A stretch of 64,000 bases of DNA from Deltaproteobacteria bacterium (GCA_003647275.1 QMMN01000001.1:104179-168178); one strand, 5' to 3'. Shown: positions 7,331 to 15,889, counted from the first letter of the stretch. Made by a program: numbers and translations. Notes: generated by a model not told the origin, from the letters alone.

Positions 7331-8067
7331 GTCAAAAGAAGTCTGTTATTGAAATCGATCACGTTGATTTTGCCTATAATGGTGATCTCATTCTTGAGGA
7401 TGTCACACTGACCGTTAAAGAAAGAGATTTCTTAGGTGTGGTAGGGCCGAATGGCAGCGGTAAAACCACACTTTTAAAAATCATTCTTGGCCTGATTCAT
7501 CCCTTAAGGGGCAAGGTTCGGGTCTTTGGACAGGCGCCAGAGCGAGCACGCCATCTTATCGGCTATGTCCCCCAGCACACAGACCTTGACTCGAGTTTTC
7601 CCATAAGTGTCATGGACGTGGTTCTCATAGGGCGATTGGGAAAAGCGCCTCTTTTAGGACGGTATGGAAAAACCGATCGGCAAGCCGCTGAAGAGGCTAT
7701 GCAGGAAGTTGAAATATACGATTTGCGCAATCGGCGTTTTGGGACCCTGTCTGGTGGTCAGAAACAGCGGGTTCTCATGGCAAGGGCCTTGGTAGGAAAG
7801 CCGAACCTGCTCCTTCTTGATGAGCCCACCACAAGTGTGGATGGCAGGGTTGAACAAGACATCTATGAGCTCTTAAAAAAGCTTAACGAGCAGGTAACGA
7901 TTATTCTTGTTTCCCACGACTTGGGTTTTATCTCAAGCTATGTAAAACATGTCGCCTGTGTCAACCAGCGTCTTGTGTGTAATCCAACCAATGAGATTAC
8001 AGGCGATGTGATCGAGGCATGCTACAGCGGACCTGTCCATATGATAAAGCACCAATGCGAGTTGTGA
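7327..8067 (+). CDS. znuC: zinc/manganese ABC transporter ATP-binding protein
   Basis: A 246-residue cytoplasmic ATPase driving metal import with ZnuA and ZnuB. Walker A GPNGSGKTTL (about residue 40), Q-loop YVPQHTDLD, signature LSGGQKQR, Walker B LLLLDEP, D-loop SVDG and switch His ILVSHD are all intact. The frame starts in a 4-bp ATGA overlap with znuA, so translation is probably coupled. The C-terminal CYSGPVHMIKHQ resembles the end of ZnuC/MntB-type ATPases. Confidence 0.92.
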   Translation: MSQKKSVIEIDHVDFAYNGDLILEDVTLTVKERDFLGVVGPNGSGKTTLLKIILGLIHPLRGKVRVFGQAPERARHLIGYVPQHTDLDSSFPISVMDVVLIGRLGKAPLLGRYGKTDRQAAEEAMQEVEIYDLRNRRFGTLSGGQKQRVLMARALVGKPNLLLLDEPTTSVDGRVEQDIYELLKKLNEQVTIILVSHDLGFISSYVKHVACVNQRLVCNPTNEITGDVIEACYSGPVHMIKHQCEL

Positions 8068-8085
8068 TCAAGGGAATATCGATCG

Positions 8086-8979
8086 ATGTTTGAGTTCATG
8101 GTGGCCCTCAAAAGTCAGGGCTTCATGCAAAATGCCGTGATCATCGGTCTTTTTGCCAGTGTTGCCTGTGGCATCATGGGAACCTATGTCGTTGTCAAAC
8201 GTATTGTTTTTATCAGCGGGGGAATTTCACATACCGTGCTAGGTGGCATGGGCATCGCATATTACTACGGCTACCATCCCATATACGGTGCGGTGGTGTC
8301 GGCCCTTGTGGCAGCGATTGTAATCGGTTTGGTCAGCCTGCGCTATCACCAATACGAAGATACCATCATAGGAGCGCTTTGGGCGATTGGGATGGCCGTG
8401 GGCATTCTCTTTATCTATAAAACGCCTGGCTACAACATTGATCTCATGAGCTACCTCTTTGGGAACATCCTCATGGTGGACAAAGGAAGTGTCTATCTGG
8501 TGGCCTCTCTTGATGCGCTTATCATTGCCTTGGTATTGCTTTTTTACAAACGCTTTTTGGCCGTATGCTTTGATGAAGAGTACAGTCAACTTCAGGGGAT
8601 TGGAGTTGTAACCACGTACCTGCTACTCCTTTGCCTTATCGCCCTGACCATCGTGATCCTGATTCAGGTGGTTGGCATCATTTTGGTGATTGCCCTGCTG
8701 ACACTTCCTGCAGCCACAGCGCGTTATTATGTCCGCAGCCTGGGTCAAATGATGATCCTCGCCTCGCTCCTCGGCGCCGTCTTTACCACATCAGGATTGA
8801 TTGTATCCTACCAGCCAAACCTTCCTGCAGGTGCTACCATCATTGTCATAGCCGGGCTGGCATACCTTCTGGCGACTGTCTTTAAGGGGTTGGCTTCAAG
8901 GGTTCATGGCCACAGAGACAAAGGTACCCATGAAAAGATGGCGGGTCTTGAACAAGGGTGTAAAATAACGGAGTCTTAG
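8086..8979 (+). CDS. znuB: zinc/manganese ABC transporter permease
   Basis: A 297-residue inner-membrane permease of the ABC-3 family with about eight hydrophobic segments. Characteristic blocks: GIMGTYVVVKRIVFISGGISH near the N-terminus and GIILVIALLTLPAATARYY near residue 200. The C-terminus (GLASRVHGHRDKG...) is charged and cytoplasmic. It begins 18 bp after znuC and closes the operon. No terminator is obvious before the next promoter at about 9035. Confidence 0.9.
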   Translation: MFEFMVALKSQGFMQNAVIIGLFASVACGIMGTYVVVKRIVFISGGISHTVLGGMGIAYYYGYHPIYGAVVSALVAAIVIGLVSLRYHQYEDTIIGALWAIGMAVGILFIYKTPGYNIDLMSYLFGNILMVDKGSVYLVASLDALIIALVLLFYKRFLAVCFDEEYSQLQGIGVVTTYLLLLCLIALTIVILIQVVGIILVIALLTLPAATARYYVRSLGQMMILASLLGAVFTTSGLIVSYQPNLPAGATIIVIAGLAYLLATVFKGLASRVHGHRDKGTHEKMAGLEQGCKITES

Positions 8980-9034
8980 TGCATTCTCATCAGGGAGCAT
9001 GGTGTGAGGTCCCAAAAACTCTCTTATTTTTTGC

Positions 9035-9040
9035 TTGACA
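9035..9040 (+). promoter_or_regulatory. possible -35 element of the aro operon leader
   Basis: A perfect TTGACA lies 56 bp before the leader peptide ATG. At 17-bp spacing the -10 position reads CATTTG, which is weak, so the promoter call rests on the -35 and on the leader downstream. Confidence 0.4.
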
Positions 9041-9095
9041 CCTCAGATAAAACGTGGCATTTGTTCTTTAAATCTTAGAAAAAGAAAGCATGGAA

Positions 9096-9206
9096 ATGAG
9101 TAAGCGCGCGGACATAGGTCTGTTTTTTAGCTATTATTACTATTATTGGTATTTTGGACAGGTCTGTCCCGGGCTTAAAAGGAGGATGGGGTTTAGGAAT
9201 ACGTAA
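9096..9206 (+). CDS. aromatic leader peptide of the aro operon attenuator
   Basis: A 36-codon frame (MSKRADIGLFFSYYYYYWYF then GQVCPGLKRRMG...). Residues 10-20 are two Phe, Ser, five Tyr, Trp, Tyr and Phe: ten aromatic codons in eleven. An in-frame ATG at 9090 is an alternative start behind AGAAAG. The frame ends at TAA 9204-9206, inside the switch region. In known attenuators, ribosomes stall on such runs when the charged tRNA is scarce. Here the stall site (9123-9155) lies just upstream of the antiterminator arm (9168-9180). The peptide itself probably has no function. Confidence 0.82.
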   Translation: MSKRADIGLFFSYYYYYWYFGQVCPGLKRRMGFRNT

Positions 9207-9261
9207 ACTATAAAGATTTTAAGCCGGGGGCAGCCCAGAAACCCTGCCCGCGGCTTTTTTT
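9168..9261 (+). promoter_or_regulatory. antiterminator/terminator switch of the aro attenuator
   Basis: Antiterminator: CCCGGGCTTAAAA (9168-9180), inside the leader peptide frame, pairs 12 of 13 with TTTTAAGCCGGGG (9217-9229). Terminator: GCCGGGGGCAG (9223-9233) pairs 10 of 11 with CTGCCCGCGGC (9244-9254), followed by seven T (9255-9261). The two structures share 9223-9229 and exclude each other. A ribosome stalled on the Tyr run leaves 9168-9180 free, giving read-through; one that reaches the stop at 9204 covers it, giving termination. Confidence 0.8.
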
Positions 9262-9273
9262 GTTTTTTAGGGA

Positions 9274-9307
9274 ACAGGCCGCGGAGGCAAAGATCACCGC
9301 GGCCTGT
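9274..9307 (+). terminator. second hairpin before the DAHP synthase gene
   Basis: Perfect 11-bp stem ACAGGCCGCGG/CCGCGGCCTGT with a 12-base loop, followed by TTTATTTTA and then the GAGGAGGTG ribosome-binding site. It may be a second tandem terminator of the attenuator, or may pair differently with the GC-rich arm at 9247-9254. Confidence 0.6.
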
Positions 9308-9336
9308 TTTATTTTATGAAACCGAGGAGGTGTACC

Positions 9337-10356
9337 ATGATTATTGTCATGAAGAGCAAAGCCGACCCACAGGAGCTTGATAATGTGATCAAGTGGATAG
9401 AATCGGTTGGGTATAAGGCCCATGTGTCAAAAGGTGTGGAAAGAACCATTATCGGTGCGATTGGTGACGAGCGCGGGAAGGTCATATTGAAGGCGGCAGA
9501 AAACATGCCGGGCGTCGAAAAGGTGATGCCGATTTTGCAGCCTTACAAGCTGGCAAGCCGGGAAGCCAAAGAAGGTAACACCGTGATCAAAGTGGGCGAC
9601 GTGGAGATCGGCGGGCCTAAATGCGTGGTTATTGCAGGGCCATGTGCTGTGGAAAGTGAAGAGCAGCTCATGGAAGCCGCAAATGTTGTAAAGAAGGCCG
9701 GAGCCTCTATGCTTAGAGGCGGGGCCTTTAAACCGAGGACCTCCCCTTACAGTTTCCAGGGCATGGGCGAAGAAGGTTTAAAGCTCTTGGCACGGACCAG
9801 GGAAAAGACAGGGCTGCCCATCGTCACTGAAGTCATGAGTGCCTCAGAGGTAGAACTGGTTGAAAGTTATGCGGATGTGCTTCAAGTGGGCGCTAGAAAC
9901 GTCCAGAATTTTGTCCTATTGAAAGCCGTGGGTCTTGCAAAAAAGCCCGTTCTTTTAAAAAGAGGCATGATGACCACACTGGAAGAGCTACTCATGTCTG
10001 CAGAGTACATATTGGCTTCCGGCAATGATCAAGTCATACTCTGCGAGCGAGGAATTCGTACATTTGAAACCTCCATGCGCAACACCCTGGATATCAGCGC
10101 GGTGCCAGTGCTCAAGGATAAGACGCACCTGCCGGTTATTGTGGACCCCAGCCACGCCATCGGCCAATGGAAATTCGTACTTCCCCTAGCCAAGGCCGCT
10201 GTCGCAGTCGGAGCCGACGGTTTACTTGTAGAGGTCCATCCAGACCCAGAGCATGCCCTTTGTGATGGCGCTCAATCCCTGAAGCCTGAAACGTTCTACA
10301 GGTTCATGGAAGAGATTGAAGCAATTGCAAAGATCGCCAGAAAGGAGTATGCATAA
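9337..10356 (+). CDS. aroF: 3-deoxy-7-phosphoheptulonate (DAHP) synthase with N-terminal ferredoxin-like domain
   Basis: Condenses PEP and erythrose 4-phosphate in the first shikimate-pathway step. The 339-residue chain has an N-terminal ferredoxin-like regulatory domain (about residues 1-70, [18 protein letters not shown]...), then the TIM barrel with [57 protein letters not shown] and [10 protein letters not shown]. This is the type found in Thermotoga, where the N-terminal domain mediates tyrosine inhibition. The start at 9337 follows GAGGAGGTG. It is the first gene of the attenuated operon, so tyrosine may act both on transcription and on the enzyme. Confidence 0.93.
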   Translation: MIIVMKSKADPQELDNVIKWIESVGYKAHVSKGVERTIIGAIGDERGKVILKAAENMPGVEKVMPILQPYKLASREAKEGNTVIKVGDVEIGGPKCVVIAGPCAVESEEQLMEAANVVKKAGASMLRGGAFKPRTSPYSFQGMGEEGLKLLARTREKTGLPIVTEVMSASEVELVESYADVLQVGARNVQNFVLLKAVGLAKKPVLLKRGMMTTLEELLMSAEYILASGNDQVILCERGIRTFETSMRNTLDISAVPVLKDKTHLPVIVDPSHAIGQWKFVLPLAKAAVAVGADGLLVEVHPDPEHALCDGAQSLKPETFYRFMEEIEAIAKIARKEYA

Positions 10357-10360
10357 GCAC

Positions 10361-11455
10361 ATGGAGCGCATTAAGGTGAATCTGGAGAAGTCTTGCAGGG
10401 AGGCCTATGAGATCTTTATTGGTGAAGATATCTTAGACCGTGTGGGGCTAGCCATCAAGGGCCAGAATCATGCAGATCGGTATGTGATCATTACAGACTC
10501 GAATGTCAATCCCCTTTATGGAGAAATGGTGAGGAAAAGGTTGAGGGAGAGCTTACTGCCGGTTGATATCATTGAAATACCTGCTGGTGAGGCCTCAAAA
10601 TCGCTCGGCACCGTGTCTGATGTGGCAAGACAACTCGTCAGACTGAAGGCCAGCCGCAAATCGCTGCTGATTGCTTTGGGTGGCGGGGTCGTGGGTGATA
10701 TAGCTGGCTTTATCGCATCCATATACATGAGGTCCATCCCGTATGTCCAGATTCCCACGACCCTTCTTGCTCAGGTGGACAGCAGCGTGGGTGGTAAGAC
10801 CGGGGTGGATCTCCCAGAAGGCAAAAATCTTGTGGGAACATTCTATCAGCCAAGGGCTGTGTATATCGAGCTATCATTCTTAAAAACGCTTTCGGACAAG
10901 GACTTTGCAAACGGATTGGCTGAAATCATCAAGTACGGTATCATAAGCGATCAGAACCTATTCGAACTCCTGGAACACGAAAGCGATGGGATTAAAAAGC
11001 GCAATCCTTCTTTGATGGAAAGTTTGGTTGGGCGTTCGTGCAAGATAAAAGCAGAGATTGTAGAGATGGACGAAAAAGAACTCGGCCTGAGGCGCATTCT
11101 CAACTTTGGCCATACGCTGGGGCATGCACTGGAAGCTGAGTCGGACTACAGCCTTTCTCATGGAGAGGCTGTCTCCATTGGAATGGTGGGTGCTGCAATG
11201 ATTTCGCATAAGCTAGATTACTTGGATCGTGCGTCTTGTACAAGAATCGTTGATTTGATTAAACGATATGATCTGCCCACCAAGATTCCAGCAGGTTTAG
11301 ATACAACACGCGTCATGGGCTTTATGGCAGCTGACAAGAAGGCCATCAGCGGACAGCTACATTTTGTTCTGGCAAAAAGAATAGGCGTTCCTTTTGTGAC
11401 ACCTGAGGTTCCTTCGGGTGTTGTGGAAAAAGTGATTGAGGAACTACAGTCATGA
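10361..11455 (+). CDS. aroB: 3-dehydroquinate synthase
   Basis: Converts DAHP to 3-dehydroquinate with NAD and a divalent metal. The 364-residue chain shows IPAGEASKSL, the dinucleotide loop ALGGGVVGDIAGF, PTTLLAQVDSSVGGKTGVDLPEGKNLVG, the metal ligands GLAEIIKYG and NFGHTLGHALE, and the late SHGEAVSIGM. An ATG at 10349 overlaps the aroF stop, but its AAGGAG site would be only one base away; the ATG at 10361 gives 13 bases and a typical family start. The 3' end overlaps the next gene by 4 bp. Confidence 0.94.
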   Translation: MERIKVNLEKSCREAYEIFIGEDILDRVGLAIKGQNHADRYVIITDSNVNPLYGEMVRKRLRESLLPVDIIEIPAGEASKSLGTVSDVARQLVRLKASRKSLLIALGGGVVGDIAGFIASIYMRSIPYVQIPTTLLAQVDSSVGGKTGVDLPEGKNLVGTFYQPRAVYIELSFLKTLSDKDFANGLAEIIKYGIISDQNLFELLEHESDGIKKRNPSLMESLVGRSCKIKAEIVEMDEKELGLRRILNFGHTLGHALEAESDYSLSHGEAVSIGMVGAAMISHKLDYLDRASCTRIVDLIKRYDLPTKIPAGLDTTRVMGFMAADKKAISGQLHFVLAKRIGVPFVTPEVPSGVVEKVIEELQS

Positions 11456-12588
11456 GCAAAGATACCTTAAACAACCTAAGGCGAAAGATCGAAAATCTGG
11501 ATGTGGCGCTTCTGAAACTTTTGAACGAACGAGCAGAGGTTTCTGTCCAAATCGGTAAACTCAAGGCCCAAGATGGTCTGAGCGTCTATGATCGTTGCCG
11601 GGAAGAGGCGATATACAGATATTTGGCCCAACACAGCCAAGGGCCGTTGAAAATCTCAGACATTAACAAGATATTTGGTGAAATCATCTCGGTTTCGAGA
11701 AAGCTGCAGTCCTCCATAGCCTGCAATGAGTCTGAATCTCAGGTGAAATCGGGTTCTGTCAGCAACAAAAGCACGCCGAGCGGAAACACCTCGGTTTATG
11801 GTATTATGGGAAACCCTGTAGCGCATAGCATGAGTCCCCTTATGCACAATGCTGCATTCAGACTCCTTGGCATAGATGCCATCTATTTGCCTTTTGAGGT
11901 AAAGGATTTGCCGGGTGCTGTAGCCGGTATGAGGGCACTTCAGATACGAGGCGCAAGCGTGACTCATCCATTTAAGACAAGGGTCCTGGAATTAATAGAT
12001 GAAATCGATATCACAGCCAAAAAGGTGGGAGCTGTCAATACCCTTGTTCTTGAGGGAGATTCGATTTATGGTACCAACACGGACTGGGCAGGAGCCGTCA
12101 GGTCCATTGAGGGGTTGCTTCCTATCAAGAATAACCATTTTGTGGTCGTGGGTGCGGGTGGTGCAGCAAGGGCTGTGGTTTATGGGATTACCCGCAAAGG
12201 GGGAAAAGTCACGGTTGTCAACAGAACAAGGGACAAGGGACTTGCTCTGGCCGAAACCTTTGATGCGTCCTTTGCCCCCCTTGTCGACATTGTGAAGGTC
12301 AGCGGAGACTGTCTCATCAATACGACCTCTGTGGGGATGTATCCCAAGGTGGAAGAGACGCCGGTACCCCAAGGTGTGTTGAGCCGTTACAAAGCTGTGG
12401 TGGATATTATATATAACCCATTTAAAACGAGGCTTTTGAAGGAAGCAGAGTCTGCAGGATGCATGGTGGCAAACGGCCTTGACATGTTTATTTTTCAGGG
12501 GGTTGAACAGTTTAAGATCTGGACAGGAGAAGAACCCCCTGTCCAGCAAATGAAAGACCTGGTCGTTGAGGAGCTCGAAACAACATGA
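11452..12588 (+). CDS. fused chorismate mutase (AroQ) - shikimate dehydrogenase (AroE)
   Basis: A 378-residue two-domain enzyme. Residues 1-90 are an AroQ-type helical chorismate mutase (LRRKIENLDVALLKLLNERAEVSVQIGKLK, YDRCREEAIY) turning chorismate into prephenate. A polar linker of about 25 residues follows, then AroE, which reduces 3-dehydroshikimate: YGIMGNPVAHSMSPLMHN, the catalytic Lys in ASVTHPFKT and Asp in GTNTDWAG, the NADP loop VVGAGGAARAV with VVNRT, and NTTSVGMYP. The two activities are not consecutive: AroE acts upstream of chorismate and the mutase downstream. The frame is unbroken and overlaps both neighbours by 4 bp, so the fusion is real. Confidence 0.92.
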   Translation: MSKDTLNNLRRKIENLDVALLKLLNERAEVSVQIGKLKAQDGLSVYDRCREEAIYRYLAQHSQGPLKISDINKIFGEIISVSRKLQSSIACNESESQVKSGSVSNKSTPSGNTSVYGIMGNPVAHSMSPLMHNAAFRLLGIDAIYLPFEVKDLPGAVAGMRALQIRGASVTHPFKTRVLELIDEIDITAKKVGAVNTLVLEGDSIYGTNTDWAGAVRSIEGLLPIKNNHFVVVGAGGAARAVVYGITRKGGKVTVVNRTRDKGLALAETFDASFAPLVDIVKVSGDCLINTTSVGMYPKVEETPVPQGVLSRYKAVVDIIYNPFKTRLLKEAESAGCMVANGLDMFIFQGVEQFKIWTGEEPPVQQMKDLVVEELETT

Positions 12589-13847
12589 AGCGGGTTAAGC
12601 CTATAAGAGAAATCAATGCGGTAATCCGTGTCCCCGGTTCAAAGAGCTATACGCAAAGGGCCCTGATCACTTCTGCGCTTGCCAGTGGCAGATCCATCAT
12701 AAAAGGAGCCTTAATCTCAGAGGATACTGAGCATTTGATCGAGGCCCTGCGCTTACTGGGCGCAACCATCGGTCAGGAACGCCATGATCTTATCGTGGAG
12801 GGGACCGGTGGTAAACTGGCGACACCGCCTTCTGCGCTTTATCTGGGGAACAACGGAACCGGACTTCGGTTTCTCACCAGCACGGTCTCATTGGGACACG
12901 GCACCTTCATACTTGATGGCAACAGCCGCATGCGGCAAAGGCCGATCCAACCTCTTGTTGATGCCCTAAACCAAATGGGAGTTAAGGCTCGCTGCATTGA
13001 AGAAAACGGGTGCCCCCCCGTGAAAGTCCGGGCAAAAGGGCTTCCGGGAGGCAAGACAGGCTTGACCAGGGGGCTCAGCAGTCAGTATGTCTCGTCGCTC
13101 CTTTTGGCCGCGCCGTATGCGGAAAAAGATACTGAAGTCGAGATTTGCACCCCCTTCCCATCTTGGCCGTATATCAGGCTAACCATAAATGTGATGGCAC
13201 ACTTTGGCGTGAAGGTATCAGTCTTCGAAGACAGACTTTTTTATATCAAGGCCCCTCAAGCCTATCAGCCAAGAGAATATGTGATAGAGGGCGATCTCTC
13301 AAGTGCCACTTATTTTATGGCTGCTGCGGCCATCCTTGGCCGGACCATAAGGATATCCAATATCAACCCCGGCTCTCTTCAGGGAGATTTACGTTTCTTA
13401 GAAATCCTGGAAACCATGGGATGCAAGGTGTCCACATCTGGAGAAGGGATTCAGATAACCGGGCCATTGTCTAACCATGAGGATCTTTCTTTTGACTTGA
13501 ACGATGTGCCGGACATGGTTCCTGCACTTGCAGTGCTCTCTGCCTTCAGGAAAGGAAAGACCATCCTGAAAAATATCTTACATCTGCGGGTAAAGGAATC
13601 GGACAGGGTCGCTGCCTTGAGCTGTGAACTCAAAAAGATCGGCGCAAAGGTTGAAGAAAAGGCAGACGAGATGATTGTTCAGGGGATGGCAACCCATGGA
13701 GCTGAAATAGAGTGCTACAGCGACCACAGGATCGCTATGAGTTTCGCCATAGCCGGTTTAGCCTTAGAGGGTATTTCCATTAAAGATCCAGGTTGTGTCA
13801 AAAAATCATTTCCAGATTTTTGGGAAACGCTGGAATCTCTGGGTTAG
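12585..13847 (+). CDS. aroA: 3-phosphoshikimate 1-carboxyvinyltransferase (EPSP synthase)
   Basis: Transfers the enolpyruvyl group of PEP to shikimate 3-phosphate. The 420-residue chain has VPGSKSYTQRALI (substrate-binding Lys-Ser), LGNNGTGLRFLTS, NSRMRQRPIQPL, SSQYVSSLLLAAP, the catalytic Asp block DLNDVPDMVPALAVL, LRVKESDRVAAL and YSDHRIAMSFAIAGL. LGNNGTGLR replaces the LGNAGTAMR of class I enzymes. It overlaps the fused aroQE by 4 bp; an unusually long, structured gap separates it from aroK. Confidence 0.93.
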   Translation: MKRVKPIREINAVIRVPGSKSYTQRALITSALASGRSIIKGALISEDTEHLIEALRLLGATIGQERHDLIVEGTGGKLATPPSALYLGNNGTGLRFLTSTVSLGHGTFILDGNSRMRQRPIQPLVDALNQMGVKARCIEENGCPPVKVRAKGLPGGKTGLTRGLSSQYVSSLLLAAPYAEKDTEVEICTPFPSWPYIRLTINVMAHFGVKVSVFEDRLFYIKAPQAYQPREYVIEGDLSSATYFMAAAAILGRTIRISNINPGSLQGDLRFLEILETMGCKVSTSGEGIQITGPLSNHEDLSFDLNDVPDMVPALAVLSAFRKGKTILKNILHLRVKESDRVAALSCELKKIGAKVEEKADEMIVQGMATHGAEIECYSDHRIAMSFAIAGLALEGISIKDPGCVKKSFPDFWETLESLG

Positions 13848-13902
13848 TCAATAACCACTCTGACTTTTTGTTCTCTCACAGAGCCCGCAGAGGCTCAGAG
13901 TC

Positions 13903-14059
13903 TTTGAGCAGATCTCCTGAGAGGGGAAATCTGCTCAAACTGCAACGCTACGCGGGGGTGTTCCGATTGTTTCTTGTACTAGACGTATTTGCACCATTTG
14001 AGGTGCCCCGACAGGGGCTGATGATTGGGCCTGATTTTCCCCTCTCAAAAAATCAGGCC
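13903..14059 (+). other. run of hairpins between aroA and aroK
   Basis: Stems in order: TTTGAGCAGAT/ATCTGCTCAAA (13903-13939), GCACC/GGTGC (13991-14006), CCCC/GGGG (14005-14016) and GGCCTGATTTT/AAAATCAGGCC (14028-14059). The first and last also share GAGAGGGGAAA and TTTCCCCTCTC in opposite orientation, so they could pair over the whole region. No T-run follows. It may be a processing site or an inserted repeat; no other copy is seen here. Confidence 0.45.
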
Positions 14060-14127
14060 AAGCTCAAGAATCTTTTCTGCGTTCTCTGTGTGCTCAAGCG
14101 ACTGCAGGGAGCGGGCGAGAGAATCCT

Positions 14128-14682
14128 ATGATCGGGAACGAGGGCATGAACATTGTCCTGATTGGATACAGGGGTACTGGCAAGACGACCGTGGGGATGG
14201 CCCTTGCCAAAAGACTTGGGAAGGCCTTTTGTGACACGGATGACTACATCGAAAGAAAAGCCAAAAGGCCGATTAGCGATATGGTCTCAACAGAGGGTTG
14301 GGCCTTTTTTCGGGCAAAGGAAAAGGAGGCGATCCGCGAGGTATCGTCACGTAAGGATTGCGTGATTGCTGCAGGCGGGGGTGCCATCTTGGACGATGAA
14401 AACGTGGAGAATTTCAAGAAAAATGGAATCGTCGTTTTACTCGAGGCCACCACTCAGACCATCCATGAACGAATGCAAGGCGATAAAAGGACCGACCAGC
14501 AGAGACCAAGCCTGACCGGAAAAGACCCATACGAGGAAATAGAAGAAGTTTTGGAATTTAGGAGGCCTTTTTATCAAAGGGCCATGGATTTTTCTGTAGA
14601 TACGACATCTAAGAGCATTGACCAAGTCCTTGATGAGATCGTCCGGAAACTTGAACGTAAGTCACAGGGGCACTTGTCGTAG
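14128..14682 (+). CDS. aroK: shikimate kinase
   Basis: Phosphorylates shikimate at O3 with ATP. The 184-residue chain shows the P-loop LIGYRGTGKTTVG, FCDTDDYIE (shikimate-binding Asp), FRAKEKEAI (binding Arg and Glu), IAAGGGAI (GGG motif) and the lid Arg in QQRPSL. The ATG at 14128 has a modest GAGAG site; a second ATG at 14146 (MNIVLIGYRG) fits the family start but its GAGGG is too close. It lies in the aro operon after the structured gap. Confidence 0.92.
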   Translation: MIGNEGMNIVLIGYRGTGKTTVGMALAKRLGKAFCDTDDYIERKAKRPISDMVSTEGWAFFRAKEKEAIREVSSRKDCVIAAGGGAILDDENVENFKKNGIVVLLEATTQTIHERMQGDKRTDQQRPSLTGKDPYEEIEEVLEFRRPFYQRAMDFSVDTTSKSIDQVLDEIVRKLERKSQGHLS

Positions 14683-14804
14683 TTCAGCATTCGGGGTACG
14701 AAAAATTGCTTCTCTTCAGCCTCCAATGTCTTTACCAGGTATGCCGTTATCCTTGGTGGAAATGGCTGGAGGCCTATGTTCACCGATTTCTCGTACCCCC
14801 TGAA
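14683..14804 (+). other. long-range inverted repeat between aroK and aroC
   Basis: Outer stem GGGGTACGA (14693-14701)/TCGTACCCC (14791-14799), extended by TTCAG (14683-14687)/CTGAA (14800-14804); inner stem GCCTCCA (14719-14725)/TGGAGGC (14767-14773). It fills the gap before the aroC ribosome-binding site. The function is unknown; message stabilisation or a repeat insertion are both possible. Confidence 0.45.
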
Positions 14805-14833
14805 CAGTTACGCTCGAACAGTATGGAGGTTAA

Positions 14834-15889
14834 ATGGCCGGTAATACATTTGGACAAGTATTTAAGGTGACTACCTGGGGTGAGTCCCACGGAAAGGCCC
14901 TCGGGGTGATTATCGACGGATGTCCCCCTCGCTTGCCCCTTGACCAGTCTGACATTCAGCAAGACCTTGACAGAAGAAGACCACAGGGGGGGGCACCTTC
15001 AAGTACACGAAGGCGGGAACCAGATCAAGTTGAGCTATTGTCTGGCACATTTGAAGGCATGACCACTGGAACCCCTATCTCGCTCCTTATTTATAACAAG
15101 GATGTGGAAAGCAAAACGTATGAGACAATCAAGGACATCTTTAGGCCGGGACATGGTGACCTGACTTATCAAAGGAAATACGGGATACGCGATTACAGAG
15201 GCGGAGGCAGGGCCTCTGGCAGGGAAACAGCAGCAAGAGTTGCAGCCGGCGCTGTTGCCAGGAAGGTGCTGGAACAAGCAAACATCCAGGTCAGGGCATA
15301 TACCCTAGAGCTCGCCGGGGTCCGGGTGGAACGGGTGGATCTGGAGGCCATAAATAAGAACCCGTTTCTTGCGCCAGATCTGGACGCAGCAAGCCGCATG
15401 CAGGAAAGGATAAAGGAGATTAAAAAATCTGGAAATTCGGCCGGAGGAATCGTCGAGGTGCTGGCTCAGGGCTGTCCTGCTGGATTGGGGGAACCCGTAT
15501 TTGACAAGCTCGATGCTGACCTGGCAAAGGCGGTGATGAGTATCGGGGCTGTGAAGGCCGTTGAAATCGGTGTCGGCCTAGCAGCGGCCCGGCTGCTCGG
15601 TTCTGAATGCAATGATGAGATCACGCCCCAAGGATTCGTAACGAACCGCGCCGGGGGTATCCTGGCAGGTATTTCCAATGGCGATGACATCATCCTGAGG
15701 GCTGCTATAAAGCCCATTCCTTCCATTGAAATAGAACAGAATACAGTAGATATCAATATGAAGCCGACAACGATCTCGGTTAAAGGAAGACACGATGTAT
15801 CAGCCATACCCAGGATTGTCCCGGTTTGCGAGGCCATGGTTTGTCTTGTTTTGGTAGATCACCTGTTACGCCAGAGGACACTGAAATGA
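14834..15889 (+). CDS. aroC: chorismate synthase
   Basis: Eliminates phosphate from EPSP to give chorismate, using reduced FMN. The 351-residue chain has the three family signatures: GESHGKALGVIIDG near the N-terminus, GDLTYQRKYGIRDYRGGGRASGRE split over the FMN site, and the C-terminal RHDVSAIPRIVPVCEAMV. The ATG follows TATGGAGG. The gene ends in a 4-bp overlap with tyrA. Confidence 0.95.
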   Translation: MAGNTFGQVFKVTTWGESHGKALGVIIDGCPPRLPLDQSDIQQDLDRRRPQGGAPSSTRRREPDQVELLSGTFEGMTTGTPISLLIYNKDVESKTYETIKDIFRPGHGDLTYQRKYGIRDYRGGGRASGRETAARVAAGAVARKVLEQANIQVRAYTLELAGVRVERVDLEAINKNPFLAPDLDAASRMQERIKEIKKSGNSAGGIVEVLAQGCPAGLGEPVFDKLDADLAKAVMSIGAVKAVEIGVGLAAARLLGSECNDEITPQGFVTNRAGGILAGISNGDDIILRAAIKPIPSIEIEQNTVDINMKPTTISVKGRHDVSAIPRIVPVCEAMVCLVLVDHLLRQRTLK

